DNA of 64,000 nucleotides from Marinobacterium ramblicola (GCF_019084545.1 NZ_JAHREP010000006.1:152696-216695), one strand, 5' to 3'. Positions 45,465-55,058 are shown, counted from the first letter of the stretch. Made by a program: numbers and translations. The notes: generated by a model from the letters alone, not told the origin.

Positions 45465-46799
45465 TCATCCGTTGAAGATATTCTGCAGTTGCTCTAGAGA
45501 TGTACTTCTTAGTACTGATAAATCAAATGGCTGCTGAAGATAACCTTGTATAAGGTCTATTTTTGTCAACACATGGTCAAGGTCAGGGTTAGTTCCTGTT
45601 TTATAAGCACCTATGTCAACCATGTCTCTAGATCTCTCATAAGTATCTAGCATTTTTACCAAGCGGCCAGCTAATACACGCTCCTCCTCAGAGGCGAGCG
45701 TTGTTATCAGTCGACTGTTGCTCTGGAGTACGTCAATTGCAGGGAAATGACGCTGGTTTGCCAGGTGCCGCGATAACACAATTCCTCCATCGAGTATCGC
45801 CCTTACATGGTCAGCTACCGGGTCATTCATATCATCCCCCTCAACCAATACTGTATAGAAGGCGGTAATAGACCCCTTTCTTGAAGTACCGCATCGCTCT
45901 AATAACTGAGGCAACAGCGCAAATACAGAGGGCGTATATCCACGACTAGTAGGGGGTTCTCCAACGGCAAGCCCGAGCTCTCTTTGGGCCATCGCGAATC
46001 GGGTTATGGAATCCATAGTCAGTACGACATCTTTTCCCTTATCGCGAAAATATTCTGCAACTGTCGTCGCCGCCAAAGCCGCATGAGACCTTACCAGGGC
46101 GGGCTGGTCCGATGTGGCAACGATCACTACGGATCTCTTCAGCCCTTCATCACCCAATACATTTTTAATGAATTCTAAAACTTCACGTCCACGCTCGCCG
46201 ATCATGGCAATGACGTTCAGATCGGCATTCATATTGCGGCTTATCATTCCGAGAAGCGTACTCTTACCAACGCCACTGCCGGCAAAAATACCCATTCGCT
46301 GCCCTCGCCCTACTGTCATCAGCGCATCGATACTGCGCACGCCTGTTTCCAAGACATCTTCGATAGGCGGTCTGTCCAGAGGGTTCAGTGGTTCTCTATA
46401 GATAGGCAGGTAATCATCAGCATCTATCTCCGGCCCACCATCCAGAGGATTACCAAAAGCGTCAATCACCCTACCTATTAGTCCATCACTTACAGGGATA
46501 TCTGAGGGGCGACCCGTCGATATGACCTCACATCCGAGGCTGATTCCATGGAGGGGACCATATGGCATCAGCAGCACTTTTCCTTTCTTGAGGCCAACCA
46601 CCTCAGCGATGGTCGATTCTTTGCCCACACCAGAACGGATTATGCAGCGCTCTCCCCAAAAGGCCTCGGGTCCATCAGACTCAACGACCAAGCCGAGAAA
46701 CTGGCTGACTTTTCCTACTCTTCCAACCAGATCAGAACGGCCAATCAACGACGCATAGTCACTTCCCCAGTCAATATCAGCACTCACCTTATCCGTCAC
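45465..46799 (-). CDS. fliI: Flagellum-specific export ATPase FliI
   Basis: 444 residues. It is an F1-beta-like ATPase: Walker A GIFAGSGVGKSTLL (about 160-173), Walker B VVLTMDSITRFAMAQRE, MIGERGREVLEF, and the signature SGRPSDIP-like region before. LYKTGTNPDLD-like YKTGTNPDLDHVLTKID near the C-terminus marks the export ATPase type. It energises substrate unloading at the gate. The start overlaps fliH by 4 bases. Confidence 0.97.
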   Translation of the reverse strand: MTDKVSADIDWGSDYASLIGRSDLVGRVGKVSQFLGLVVESDGPEAFWGERCIIRSGVGKESTIAEVVGLKKGKVLLMPYGPLHGISLGCEVISTGRPSDIPVSDGLIGRVIDAFGNPLDGGPEIDADDYLPIYREPLNPLDRPPIEDVLETGVRSIDALMTVGRGQRMGIFAGSGVGKSTLLGMISRNMNADLNVIAMIGERGREVLEFIKNVLGDEGLKRSVVIVATSDQPALVRSHAALAATTVAEYFRDKGKDVVLTMDSITRFAMAQRELGLAVGEPPTSRGYTPSVFALLPQLLERCGTSRKGSITAFYTVLVEGDDMNDPVADHVRAILDGGIVLSRHLANQRHFPAIDVLQSNSRLITTLASEEERVLAGRLVKMLDTYERSRDMVDIGAYKTGTNPDLDHVLTKIDLIQGYLQQPFDLSVLRSTSLEQLQNIFNG

Positions 46800-47551
46800 A
46801 AGCCGCTCCCTGTCTTGCTGTTTTTCTGGTTATTTTGGGTGAGTAACGATTTCAAGTTGTTCAACTGGAGTTCTAAGCGAGCGTCTAGCGTTCCACATCT
46901 GCTCTCGATCTTACATCCACCGAGTTCGATACTGTCATCAACACGGAACTCGACGCCCACCCATCCTCTCGTGGGAGATCTGGCTATAGACTGCATGCGA
47001 TGACAATCCTGCGAAGATAGCCAAATGATCAGCCCTTCACGTTCTACCACTTGCGACAGAGCTTGAGTAACCACGGCCTCTAGCATTGAGTTATCGACTT
47101 TATATTTGCCGAGGATCTTGGTGGCTATAGCCATGCCGATTTCTATCGACGCGTCTTTCGCCAAATGAATGAGAGCACGATGCTCATCTTTAACCCCGGT
47201 CATTAACTCCGAAAATAGGCGATCTTGCTTTGCCTGGGCCTCCTGCGCTTCTTTACTGGCCCTATCAAGACCTGCTTGATATCCCTCTCGTTGGGCCTCC
47301 GCCTTCAGTTCATCCAACTGGGTTCTAAAATCGGCAAGTGCCTGCTCAGCTCGGGTCGCCCTCTGTTCGGCCGACGCGCAGGACTCCTCTAGTTGGCGCA
47401 CAAGGTCACTCTGCTCTTGGTACAAGGTGCTAGATGCATCGGTCTCCGAATTCTCTTCTCTCAAGTCCTGCACCTTAGGAGCACAGAGCGCACGTCCTCG
47501 GCTGAGCTGGACCTCAGCTGCACGTATCACCTCCGCCATAGTGCTCTCCAA
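46796..47551 (-). CDS. fliH: Flagellar export regulator FliH
   Basis: About 250 residues. It has a long polar coiled-coil N-terminal half (SDLVRQLEESCASAEQRATR, EGYQAGLDRASKEAQEAQAK) and a C-terminal domain with IHLAKDASIEIGMAIATKIL and DDSIELGGCKIES, the ending shared by FliH and SctL. The GYQAGLDRA segment fits the FliH GxxxG region. It inhibits FliI and tethers it to FliN. The first methionine overlaps the preceding gene by 25 bases; a second at 47539 is equally likely. Confidence 0.88.
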   Translation of the reverse strand: MESTMAEVIRAAEVQLSRGRALCAPKVQDLREENSETDASSTLYQEQSDLVRQLEESCASAEQRATRAEQALADFRTQLDELKAEAQREGYQAGLDRASKEAQEAQAKQDRLFSELMTGVKDEHRALIHLAKDASIEIGMAIATKILGKYKVDNSMLEAVVTQALSQVVEREGLIIWLSSQDCHRMQSIARSPTRGWVGVEFRVDDSIELGGCKIESRCGTLDARLELQLNNLKSLLTQNNQKNSKTGSGL

Positions 47552-48099
47552 AAACGTGTTCTATTCCTGCCGCCAGCCGCTTCCTGAACATCTACCTGTC
47601 CATGGTCCCGCTTCGCCACCATGCGTCGCTCTGTCTGATTCAGTCGTAACAACAGTGCGTCTAATAAGGATTCTTTGACTTTGGGGGAAATTACGCTCGT
47701 ACGGGATGATGCATTTCTGATTGCAGTCCTTCGAGGCTCCCTAAAGTAATCAAGAAAAGCGGGTAACCAAGGCCAGTCACTTATGCTCAACACCAAACCA
47801 ATAACATCATCAGACTCACTCGAAAGCACATTGACAATCTCCTCGGTACCTGCCCGCGCTATGATCGCTTCTGTCGAGGAGGGCTGAGACGGCTCTTCTC
47901 CACGCTCATTCTGAATAAGCTCCTCGATAGCACTGTCTGTGAGTAGTGGCTGATCTCTTGGAATGCCTAACTCAACCAGCTCATCCAACAGCACAGCAAC
48001 ACTGTCACGATCACGAGCTCCCAATTGATCCAGTATCCATTGGCTATCCTTCTTATTCAGTGCATGAAGCTGTAGTGCTATTTTGCGGTGGACTGTCAT
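47527..48099 (-). CDS. Unrecognised protein in the FliG position
   Basis: 190 residues from the ATG at 48099, which shares one base with the fliF stop (TGATG). It lies exactly where fliG occurs between fliF and fliH, but is far shorter than FliG (about 330), and I find neither the EHPQ/armadillo middle motif nor the charged C-terminal torque helix. The N-terminal LHALNKKDSQWILDQLGARD and LLDELVELGIPRD are helical, as is PWLPAFLDYFREPRRTAIRN. The last 25 residues are basic. It may be a radically reduced FliG, or an unrelated adaptor like SctK joining ring and C ring. This cannot be settled by eye. Confidence 0.7.
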   Translation of the reverse strand: MTVHRKIALQLHALNKKDSQWILDQLGARDRDSVAVLLDELVELGIPRDQPLLTDSAIEELIQNERGEEPSQPSSTEAIIARAGTEEIVNVLSSESDDVIGLVLSISDWPWLPAFLDYFREPRRTAIRNASSRTSVISPKVKESLLDALLLRLNQTERRMVAKRDHGQVDVQEAAGGRNRTRFWRALWRR

Positions 48100-49529
48100 C
48101 ACCCCACCCTTCTCATTTCAGATGTATCATCACTTTCGAGCCAATGCTCTATCCTGCGCAAAAGCTCTCGGCGCTCCGTTTCCGTTAACTCTCGCGCATG
48201 AAGCGGCTTCCGACGACGAAGTAACGCCAATACGAGAAGCAGGAACAGAAAGATCCCGGCAGCGACGATATAAAAAATATTTCCCACTAAAATATTTTTT
48301 AATTCTGAATAATTGGATTGGCTTATGTCATTCAGTTTCGGTTTCGGAACTGTATTCGGCACCACATCTTTGGGGCTAATTTCGGCTTTTTTTACAGTCG
48401 CATGAACAGCGATGCTATCTCCACGCGCCTGTGAAAAACCGACAGCCATCTTTGCCAGCTCCTGTATTTTCTCAATAGTCTTATCGCTAGTATTTTCGGG
48501 AACAGCCACCCCAACACTTAAATGAAGAATAGAGCCTGGTGTCTCGACTGTTTGCTCAACAGTACGTCCAAGCTTATACTCAATATCGGTCGTAATACTT
48601 GAGCCAGGAGACTTTTTACCATCTGAAGAAGATGGTTGTTTAGTTTCACGTTTACGAATAATTCCTTTTCCGCCCTCTGCGTTATCGAGAACGTTTTCAG
48701 ATGTATGCCTAACCTCTTTAAAATCCAGATCGACATCAACACTTACAACAGCCTTATTTATACCCAAACTCGCTGCAAGTAATGAACTGACCTTATTTTG
48801 AAGATAGGATTCAACTGCTTTCTTTTGCTCTAGCTTAGATGAAATAGTTGCTGACTCTCCATCTTGAGGCAATATATGACTCAATGTTAATCCAGATTGA
48901 TCCGTAACTGTGACCTCTTTAAAATCCATACCTGGCACAGAGGCAGCAACTAAACGCTGAATACCAATAATCTGACTGGTACTCAATGCCTGATTATCAC
49001 CAACGTAATCAGATTTTAAAAACAATGTAACTGAGGCTGTAGGCGATGAATCCTCTTTCTGAAAGAGCCCCTTTTCCGGAAGTACTAGATGAACACGGGC
49101 ATATTTAACCTCGTTCAAGGTCATAATAGTTCGCGTCAACTCACCCTCCAGTGCACGTTGATAATTTATCCTCTGTGCAAACTCAGTCATACCAAAATCA
49201 GCACTATCAAATATCTCAAATCCGACACCTCCTGACATTGGTAGCCCTGATCCCATCAATTTGAGCCGAATCTCATGTACAGTGGACCCAGGTACCAGAA
49301 TCTGCGTACCTGTATCATCTAGCTTGTATTCGATTTTTTGCTTATCCAGCTCTGCGACCAGGTTTGCGGCATCCCTAGCCTCTAGATCCGAGAATAGAAC
49401 CTGGTAGTCTTCCGACGTTACCCACAAGAATCCACCAATTGTGACTAATAGAATAACTATTACACCTGCAAGCAACGAAACCTTCGCTGGCTTCGTCATA
49501 CTGCTCCATACACTAGTAGAGGTCGACAT
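48099..49529 (-). CDS. fliF: Flagellar MS-ring protein FliF
   Basis: 476 residues. N-terminal membrane helix (about 15-38), ring-building motifs YQVLFSDLEARDAANLV, LPMSGGVGFEIFD, FAQRINYQRALEGELTRTI, ARVHLVLPEKGLFQKE and EYKLGRTVEQTVETPGSI, second membrane helix (about 418-440). The cytoplasmic tail LTETERRELLRRIEHWLE is short, and typical FliG-binding C-terminal residues are not obvious. Full-length FliF is nearer 550, so about 80 residues are missing, partly in the periplasmic loop. This fits the lack of a standard FliG next door. Confidence 0.95.
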   Translation of the reverse strand: MSTSTSVWSSMTKPAKVSLLAGVIVILLVTIGGFLWVTSEDYQVLFSDLEARDAANLVAELDKQKIEYKLDDTGTQILVPGSTVHEIRLKLMGSGLPMSGGVGFEIFDSADFGMTEFAQRINYQRALEGELTRTIMTLNEVKYARVHLVLPEKGLFQKEDSSPTASVTLFLKSDYVGDNQALSTSQIIGIQRLVAASVPGMDFKEVTVTDQSGLTLSHILPQDGESATISSKLEQKKAVESYLQNKVSSLLAASLGINKAVVSVDVDLDFKEVRHTSENVLDNAEGGKGIIRKRETKQPSSSDGKKSPGSSITTDIEYKLGRTVEQTVETPGSILHLSVGVAVPENTSDKTIEKIQELAKMAVGFSQARGDSIAVHATVKKAEISPKDVVPNTVPKPKLNDISQSNYSELKNILVGNIFYIVAAGIFLFLLLVLALLRRRKPLHARELTETERRELLRRIEHWLESDDTSEMRRVG

Positions 49530-49537
49530 ATTGGTAC

Positions 49538-49837
49538 TTATACCTGCATCCGCATGATTTCCTGATAGCCTTCAAGTAATTTATTTCTTACCTGAAGACC
49601 TAGTTCAAAGCTTAGTTTTGCTTTTTCAAGACTCATCATCACCTGATGCAAATTATCCTCTTCCCCTGTAGCCAACTTCTGGACCTGAATATCAGCCTGA
49701 TTAATCTGACTATTCACTATACTCATTTCATGACTTAGCCAGCCAACGAAGCTGCCAGATGGCGGTGTGCTTTTAAGTCCAGCCAACATATCAATATTCG
49801 CGTCTTCAGCGATGAAACTTATCGATTCAATCGTCAT
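49538..49837 (-). CDS. fliE: Basal-body adaptor FliE
   Basis: 99 residues. It ends in the conserved helix LSFELGLQVRNKLLEGYQEI followed by MRMQV, and the middle has VQKLATGEEDNLHQVMMSLEKA. FliE joins the MS ring/export gate to the proximal rod and is the first substrate exported. It lies between flgC and fliF as in most genomes. Confidence 0.93.
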   Translation of the reverse strand: MTIESISFIAEDANIDMLAGLKSTPPSGSFVGWLSHEMSIVNSQINQADIQVQKLATGEEDNLHQVMMSLEKAKLSFELGLQVRNKLLEGYQEIMRMQV

Positions 49838-49842
49838 ACTCG

Positions 49843-50277
49843 TTATCCCTCGCCGATCTCCAGTGCACGCAATGCCATTGTCTTCGCAGCATTTACTGCA
49901 CGCACATTTGCTTCGTATGCCCTGGTCGCTTCAAGTAGATCGACCATCTCTGATACTGGGTTAATATCTGGAAACGCCACCAACCCATCTTCATTAGCAT
50001 CCGGATGTTCAGGCTTATATACCAACTTAGGGCTGGCTCCAGTCGGACTTATATCGACGACTTCCGGTCCCCGCAGGCTTTGCTGATAGATGGATAATGT
50101 ACTATCGAATTGGCTCGGTACTTTTTCACCGATTACCACTTTCAGCGGCTGATAGGGACGTCCATCCACCCCGCGAGTGGTGTTTACGTTGGCTAGATTC
50201 AACGCAACTGTATCCAGCCTTATTTTTTGGACTTCCATACCTGACGCACTAATATCTAAGGTAGAGAAATAGCTCAT
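49843..50277 (-). CDS. flgC: Proximal rod protein FlgC
   Basis: 144 residues. N-terminal FSTLDISASGMEVQKIRLDT and ALNLANVNTT, middle YQPLKVVIGE, and C-terminal GLVAFPDINPVSEMVDLLEATRAYEANVRAVNAAKTM. The match to FlgC is full length. It starts 3 bases after flgB. Confidence 0.96.
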   Translation of the reverse strand: MSYFSTLDISASGMEVQKIRLDTVALNLANVNTTRGVDGRPYQPLKVVIGEKVPSQFDSTLSIYQQSLRGPEVVDISPTGASPKLVYKPEHPDANEDGLVAFPDINPVSEMVDLLEATRAYEANVRAVNAAKTMALRALEIGEG

Positions 50278-50280
50278 GAC

Positions 50281-50670
50281 TTATCGTTTCCCTTCGTTTA
50301 CAGCCATTTTTATAATATCACCGCGTTTACCATTCGCCTTAATAATCGCTTCATAACGCAGTGTATTTTCAGCAAGCCGAATCATCTCCTGATCCAACTC
50401 GACAAGATGAGATGTGGAAAAAATCAAGCCGGCTCCATCCTCAACCTTCTCTTTTATAAGATCAAGCTGAGTCCTATCTATACCTTCCTCATTATTCAAA
50501 TACCGATCCAAAGCTCCAGATAGGAGCTCTTCGAACTGCATCCGTTTGGCATAGAAGCCCGGCGTATTCACATTTGCTATATTATTGGCAATAACCTCAT
50601 GGCGCAGCTTGGCCGCATCTAACGCGATAGATACCAGTTGCGAGGTTACCCCTCCTACATCTTCGATCAT
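50281..50670 (-). CDS. flgB: Proximal rod protein FlgB
   Basis: 129 residues. Motifs: ALDAAKLRHEVIANNIANVNTPGF near the N-terminus, MQFEELLSGAL and the C-terminal LVELDQEMIRLAENTLRYEAIIK. Full length, normal for FlgB. Confidence 0.95.
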   Translation of the reverse strand: MIEDVGGVTSQLVSIALDAAKLRHEVIANNIANVNTPGFYAKRMQFEELLSGALDRYLNNEEGIDRTQLDLIKEKVEDGAGLIFSTSHLVELDQEMIRLAENTLRYEAIIKANGKRGDIIKMAVNEGKR

Positions 50671-50692
50671 AATATCCCTATACTCTCGTCAA

Positions 50693-51847
50693 TTATTGAA
50701 TAATAAGCTCAGCATGAAGCGCGCCAGCTCTTTTTATACCTTGCAAAATAGTGATAATGTCGCGACTACTAGCATGTACTTTATTCAAAGCAGTTACCAA
50801 ATCAGATACTTTCGACCCCTGAGGTAATGACACCGATACTGTTTGCTGCTCTTCCACATTAATAGATGTCTTCGGAACGACTTCCGTTCTTACACCGGCG
50901 AAATCGCTATCTATAATCACATTCCCGACTCCGAACGGTTGCGACACCTGGTATTCAGTACTAATCGCCACGTTTAGATTCCCATGGGCTACCGTTACCG
51001 GTGAAATAACGACTTCGGCTCCTGAAACTACCGTTCCCGTACGCTCATTTACAACCACCATCAGGTGGCTGTCCGGTACTACCTCAATCCGCTCGATTTG
51101 AGTCAGAAAACTTACGAGCTCCGTTGGCTTATTACCGGGTACTCTAATTTCTATACGGGCAGCATCCAACGCCTTGGCATTGCCTGCTCCGATTACCCGC
51201 GACAGTGAGTCAACGATTCGGCTAGCGGTTTCAAAGTCAGGCCGATGGAGCTTATAGACAACCTTTCCGTCACCGTTAACAATTGCGGTATTAACGGATC
51301 TATCTACCGTAGCACCATCCGGAATATGCGCTGCCGTTGGGTGGTTTTTCTGTACAACATTCCCATTCAAGTCGTAACTGAAACCGCCGACAGACAGAGG
51401 TCCCTGTGCCATTGCATAGATATCACGATCGGACATCGCCATGGGCGTCAGCAACAATGTCCCACCCACCAAACTGCGCGCATCGCCGATTGAGGTTACA
51501 TTTACATCCAACTTATCCCCGGACTGCGAATATGCCGGTAGAGTTGCGGTAACCATGACGGCCGCGGCGTTTCGGCTTCTCACTTGATCCGTTGGTACAT
51601 TGAGGCCGAAACGGAGCAGCATGTTATGAACAGATTGCAGCGTCGCTGAATTGCGCGTGGAATCACCGGTTCCCGCCAAGCCAGTTACGATCCCGTAACC
51701 GACCAGCGCACTGTCTTTGACGCTTGCCAACCTCGCCAAATCTTTGAGCCTAACGCTCCCCTTAGTATTCGCACTTGCTTCAAATGACAGTACGAAAATA
51801 AAACACAACAGGTGTACTAATACTTTATTAACCATTCCATTGCTCAT
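50693..51847 (-). CDS. flgI: P-ring protein FlgI
   Basis: 384 residues. The signal peptide ends near SFEASA. Core motifs: VRLKDLARLASVKDSALVGY, GIVTGLAGTGDS, NMLLRFGLNVP, SRNAAAVMVTATLPAYSQSG, DVNVTSIGDARSLVGGTLL, TGTVVSGAEVVISPVTVAHG and LVTALNKVHASSRDIITILQ. All are canonical. The P ring surrounds the rod in the peptidoglycan layer. Confidence 0.96.
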   Translation of the reverse strand: MSNGMVNKVLVHLLCFIFVLSFEASANTKGSVRLKDLARLASVKDSALVGYGIVTGLAGTGDSTRNSATLQSVHNMLLRFGLNVPTDQVRSRNAAAVMVTATLPAYSQSGDKLDVNVTSIGDARSLVGGTLLLTPMAMSDRDIYAMAQGPLSVGGFSYDLNGNVVQKNHPTAAHIPDGATVDRSVNTAIVNGDGKVVYKLHRPDFETASRIVDSLSRVIGAGNAKALDAARIEIRVPGNKPTELVSFLTQIERIEVVPDSHLMVVVNERTGTVVSGAEVVISPVTVAHGNLNVAISTEYQVSQPFGVGNVIIDSDFAGVRTEVVPKTSINVEEQQTVSVSLPQGSKVSDLVTALNKVHASSRDIITILQGIKRAGALHAELIIQ

Positions 51848-51849
51848 TA

Positions 51850-52527
51850 TTAGAAAAGCCAGTTAATTGCACGAGTAATCACCCCTGGCTTTTGTCTGCT
51901 GCCGAGAAGCCCATCCCCTTTATACGTTATTCGGGCTTGAGTCATTCTTGACGACAGGACCGTATTGTCTCCATTTATATCTTCTGGCCTGATTCGCCCA
52001 GAGATCCTGATAAACTGAGTTTCGTTGTTAAACTCAATCTCCTGTTCCCCGTATATAAATAGTTCTCCAGTTGGAAATACATGCTCCACTGTTGCGGACA
52101 CACTGGCAACCAATTTTCCTTTGCGGTTAATTTCCCCAGCGCCGACACTGCTATTCCCCAAATCCAAACCAATATCATTTGAACGACTGTTGGCCTCGAG
52201 CCGTCCAGTGACATCTAACGATTTACTAGTTCGAGTATCGGCGCTTGTCGTCGACGAAGCCTCCTCAAGAATAAGAACAGTCACGCTCTGGCCAACACCA
52301 CGAGGCTTATGATCGCTTACTAGGGAAGAGAAGTTATCGAGAGTCTTGTTTTCGATATTCTCGGCAGCATAGCTGTAATTCGAAGGTCTCTCATGCACGG
52401 ATGAGGAGGAGGCATCCCTGTTTTCATTAATTGCACAGGAGCAAAGGAGCACAGCTGAGCCGATAAGCGATATACTCTTACTTACCAGCACCCTAGTCCG
52501 TTCAGCATGAAATCGTGTATTAATCAA
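51850..52527 (-). CDS. flgH: L-ring lipoprotein FlgH
   Basis: About 225 residues. A lipoprotein signal (LIGSAVLLCSC) gives the lipid-modified cysteine. The body has VGQSVTVLILEEASSTTSADT, ATVEHVFPTGELFIYGEQEI, FIRISGRIRPEDINGDNTVL, SSRMTQARITYKGDG and the C-terminal ARAINWLF-like ending. No ATG is near the start. I prefer the TTG at 52527, preceded by GAGGAG; a GTG at 52491 would give a tighter signal peptide. FlgH builds the ring in the outer membrane. Confidence 0.9.
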   Translation of the reverse strand: MINTRFHAERTRVLVSKSISLIGSAVLLCSCAINENRDASSSSVHERPSNYSYAAENIENKTLDNFSSLVSDHKPRGVGQSVTVLILEEASSTTSADTRTSKSLDVTGRLEANSRSNDIGLDLGNSSVGAGEINRKGKLVASVSATVEHVFPTGELFIYGEQEIEFNNETQFIRISGRIRPEDINGDNTVLSSRMTQARITYKGDGLLGSRQKPGVITRAINWLF

Positions 52528-53494
52528 CCCGTACAACTCCTCTTCCAATTACTACCGCAGAGTAAGATATTCCATTTGACGGATTCTCAATCCTCACCCT
52601 TTTTTTCAGTTGCCCATTCTCTAGAGCGACACCTTTAACTTGAACCGATACATTACGGAATGACGTTATAACGATGACCTCTTCCCCCTCACAAACCGGG
52701 GGCTTTATATCAATATCATTAACCGTCAGAATGTCGCTCTCATGGACGCTTCTCACCATCCACGCGTTCTCGTGGACTTTGCCTACAAACGGGTAGTTGG
52801 ATTGCCCTGCTATATCACGGCTCTCAATACGCCAATCAATCTCCTGATATAACTCGTGCTTTTTTATACTCCTGCCGGCAACTCTGACCGATGTAATTGC
52901 AGCTACCTTGAACCATATAGGCAATGTTTGATAAGGCTTTCCATCGACTAGAATATCGACCCACACCACCATTCTGCTACTCAACCTAACAGCCGGTGAA
53001 AGCTTAGGCTCAATGTCCACTCTTCCTTTCGGTACATAAATTCTCGAGCTGCCGCCTATAGGTTCCACAGCTATGTTCACATCGCGGAACGTCGATAGTT
53101 CATGAGCCAACCAGGTTTCGAGTAGTCCCCTGGCCCGATCTTGTAGCGTCCCGACGTCATACGCGACTCCACCACCACGGATACGAACGGTGTCTTCTCC
53201 CTCCCACTGGATTTCACCATTGATGCCCGGATAAGCTGTTTCCATAACGGCCGTGATCTGAAACCGTGTAAGCTGCGTCATCTGTCCTGGCATCGGTGAA
53301 TAGCCGACATCGATAGCAGCAAGCCTTGACTTCCACTTTCCTCCAGCTGATATCTGAGCTATATCACCCAGCTGATACTGTCGTTCCATGACCGAAACCT
53401 CAGGTTTAAGTCTGATAACTATGACCTCGCCCGCTTTCACCAACCCTGAGGAAAACAGACTAAGGACTAGAAAAAATCGGATTAAAAACACCAC
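52520..53494 (-). CDS. flgA: P-ring assembly chaperone FlgA
   Basis: 324 residues, signal peptide about 1-21 (LSLFSSGLVKA). The C-terminal SAF domain shows GRSIKKHELYQEIDWRIESR, VRSVHESDILTVNDIDIKPP, VITSFRNVSVQVKGVALENG and IENPSNGISYSAVVIGRG, as in FlgA. The N-terminal half is longer than in E. coli FlgA (219 residues), like the two-domain FlgA of many environmental bacteria. It prevents early FlgI polymerisation. Confidence 0.9.
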   Translation of the reverse strand: MVFLIRFFLVLSLFSSGLVKAGEVIVIRLKPEVSVMERQYQLGDIAQISAGGKWKSRLAAIDVGYSPMPGQMTQLTRFQITAVMETAYPGINGEIQWEGEDTVRIRGGGVAYDVGTLQDRARGLLETWLAHELSTFRDVNIAVEPIGGSSRIYVPKGRVDIEPKLSPAVRLSSRMVVWVDILVDGKPYQTLPIWFKVAAITSVRVAGRSIKKHELYQEIDWRIESRDIAGQSNYPFVGKVHENAWMVRSVHESDILTVNDIDIKPPVCEGEEVIVITSFRNVSVQVKGVALENGQLKKRVRIENPSNGISYSAVVIGRGVVRVD

Positions 53495-53498
53495 ACCA

Positions 53499-54284
53499 TT
53501 AGCGTCTCAGGTTATTCACGATTCCCATCATGTCGTCGGCAGCCTGAATCACTTTTGAGTTCATCTCATAACCACGCTGTGCAAGCATCAACGTCGTCAA
53601 CTCCTCGATTGGATTAACGTTGGAACTCTCAAGAAATCCCTGAGCTATGGTTCCGAACCCCTCCAAGCCGGGCTCACCATAGAAGGCGGCGCCGGAAGAC
53701 TCTGAAGGACTGAAGAGGTTATCTCCGAGAGGGCTTAGACCAGCGGGGTTCATAAAGCCGGCAAGCTCAATAGCGCCGACATCGACCGGAGAATCCTGGT
53801 CAGGCACTGTGACTGATACGTTCCCATCCGCACTTATAAGAATATCCTGCGCATCGAAGGGGATTTCGATAGCCGGACTGATCGGGTAACCATCGGAGTT
53901 AACCAACATCCCATCTTGGTCAATTTGCAGGTGACCGGTGCGCGTGTATGCATATTCGCCATCCGGTAAAAGCACTTCCAGAAAGCCTTTGCCCTCAACA
54001 GCCAAGTCGAGATCGCGATCTGTTCCTTTAGCCTCACCTTGACTGAAAACTTTCTCGATCGCAGCTGTGGCCGTTCCCATCCCGATTCCATTATGGGTTC
54101 CGGGCGAAACTAGTGTTCCGTTGAAAGGGCGAAGCTCCTTATAAATAAGGTCCTCAAATTCGACCTTACTTTTCTTAAAGCCGGTAGTGTTGGTATTAGC
54201 CAGGTTGTTAGCTATAACATCGACATAGACCTGGTGGGCATCCATGCTACTAGCTGAAATATGAAAAGCATCCAGCATCATCAA
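53499..54284 (-). CDS. flgG: Distal rod protein FlgG
   Basis: 261 residues. N-terminal AFHISASSMDAHQVYVDVIA and NNLANTNTTGFKKSKVEFED, the L-stretch EDLIYKELRP, GFLEVLLPDGEYAYTRTGHL, and C-terminal GFLESSNVNPIEELTTLMLA with QRGYEMNSKVIQAADDMM. It forms the distal rod. Full length, canonical. Confidence 0.96.
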   Translation of the reverse strand: MMMLDAFHISASSMDAHQVYVDVIANNLANTNTTGFKKSKVEFEDLIYKELRPFNGTLVSPGTHNGIGMGTATAAIEKVFSQGEAKGTDRDLDLAVEGKGFLEVLLPDGEYAYTRTGHLQIDQDGMLVNSDGYPISPAIEIPFDAQDILISADGNVSVTVPDQDSPVDVGAIELAGFMNPAGLSPLGDNLFSPSESSGAAFYGEPGLEGFGTIAQGFLESSNVNPIEELTTLMLAQRGYEMNSKVIQAADDMMGIVNNLRR

Positions 54285-54304
54285 CTCCTTTATAAGTTCA
54301 GCAT

Positions 54305-55036
54305 TCAGAATTCGGCGATAGTCGAAATCGCGGTTCCCATAATGTCGTCATATCCCTTAATAACCTGGGATGTGGCTTCAAAATGGCGAAGCGTCTCCAT
54401 CATCTGGACCATTTCGTCCATCGGTTTAACGTTGGAAGCCTCTTGATAACCCTGCCTTACACCAGACTCGGTCGCAGGTTTAGCGCTTTGCGCACCGGCC
54501 TTCCACAACCCATTGCCCATCCGCTCCAGTTCTTCGGGACTATCGAAAGTTACCAGCTTGATCTGTCCGACATATTCTCCGCTCTCCTTGATTGTCCCAT
54601 CACGATCGACTGTCACCTCCCCTCCTTGGAGCAGAATCTCACCGTCTACGCCACTTACAGTCAGTCCCTGACTATTAACCAAAGCACCGGTGGCATCTAT
54701 GTGAAAGGCCCCTTTTCGGGAGTAAAAAGCCCCATCATTACCCGAGAGCTCAAAATATCCATCGCCTTCAATCGCAAAATCCAAAGGGCTTCTGGATTGG
54801 TGCACCACACCCGCTGAGTGATCAGACAAAACCGACAAAGGTGGAACCAACCGGTCAGAGATCAACTGAGGTCCGGCACCATTCGCTTGTGAGAGCAACT
54901 GTTCAAAGCTTCGTGTTACCGCTATATCACGCTTAAATCCCTCTGTATTCGCATTTGCCAAGTTATTGCTGATCACATCCAACATTCGCATGTCGTTGAT
55001 CATGCCTAGCTCGCTAATAGCAATTGCAGTGCTCAT
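54305..55036 (-). CDS. flgF: Rod protein FlgF
   Basis: 243 residues from the ATG at 55036, preceded by GCAGGGAAG. An in-frame extension upstream overlaps the preceding gene and is not plausible. Motifs: MLDVISNNLANANTEGFKRD, SPLDFAIEGDGYFELSG, FYSRKGAFHIDATGALVNSQ and the ending YQEASNVKPMDEMVQMMETL. It is the FlgF component of the rod, encoded directly before flgG. Confidence 0.94.
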   Translation of the reverse strand: MSTAIAISELGMINDMRMLDVISNNLANANTEGFKRDIAVTRSFEQLLSQANGAGPQLISDRLVPPLSVLSDHSAGVVHQSRSPLDFAIEGDGYFELSGNDGAFYSRKGAFHIDATGALVNSQGLTVSGVDGEILLQGGEVTVDRDGTIKESGEYVGQIKLVTFDSPEELERMGNGLWKAGAQSAKPATESGVRQGYQEASNVKPMDEMVQMMETLRHFEATSQVIKGYDDIMGTAISTIAEF

Positions 55037-55058
55037 CGTACTTCCCTGCCCCTTTGTC

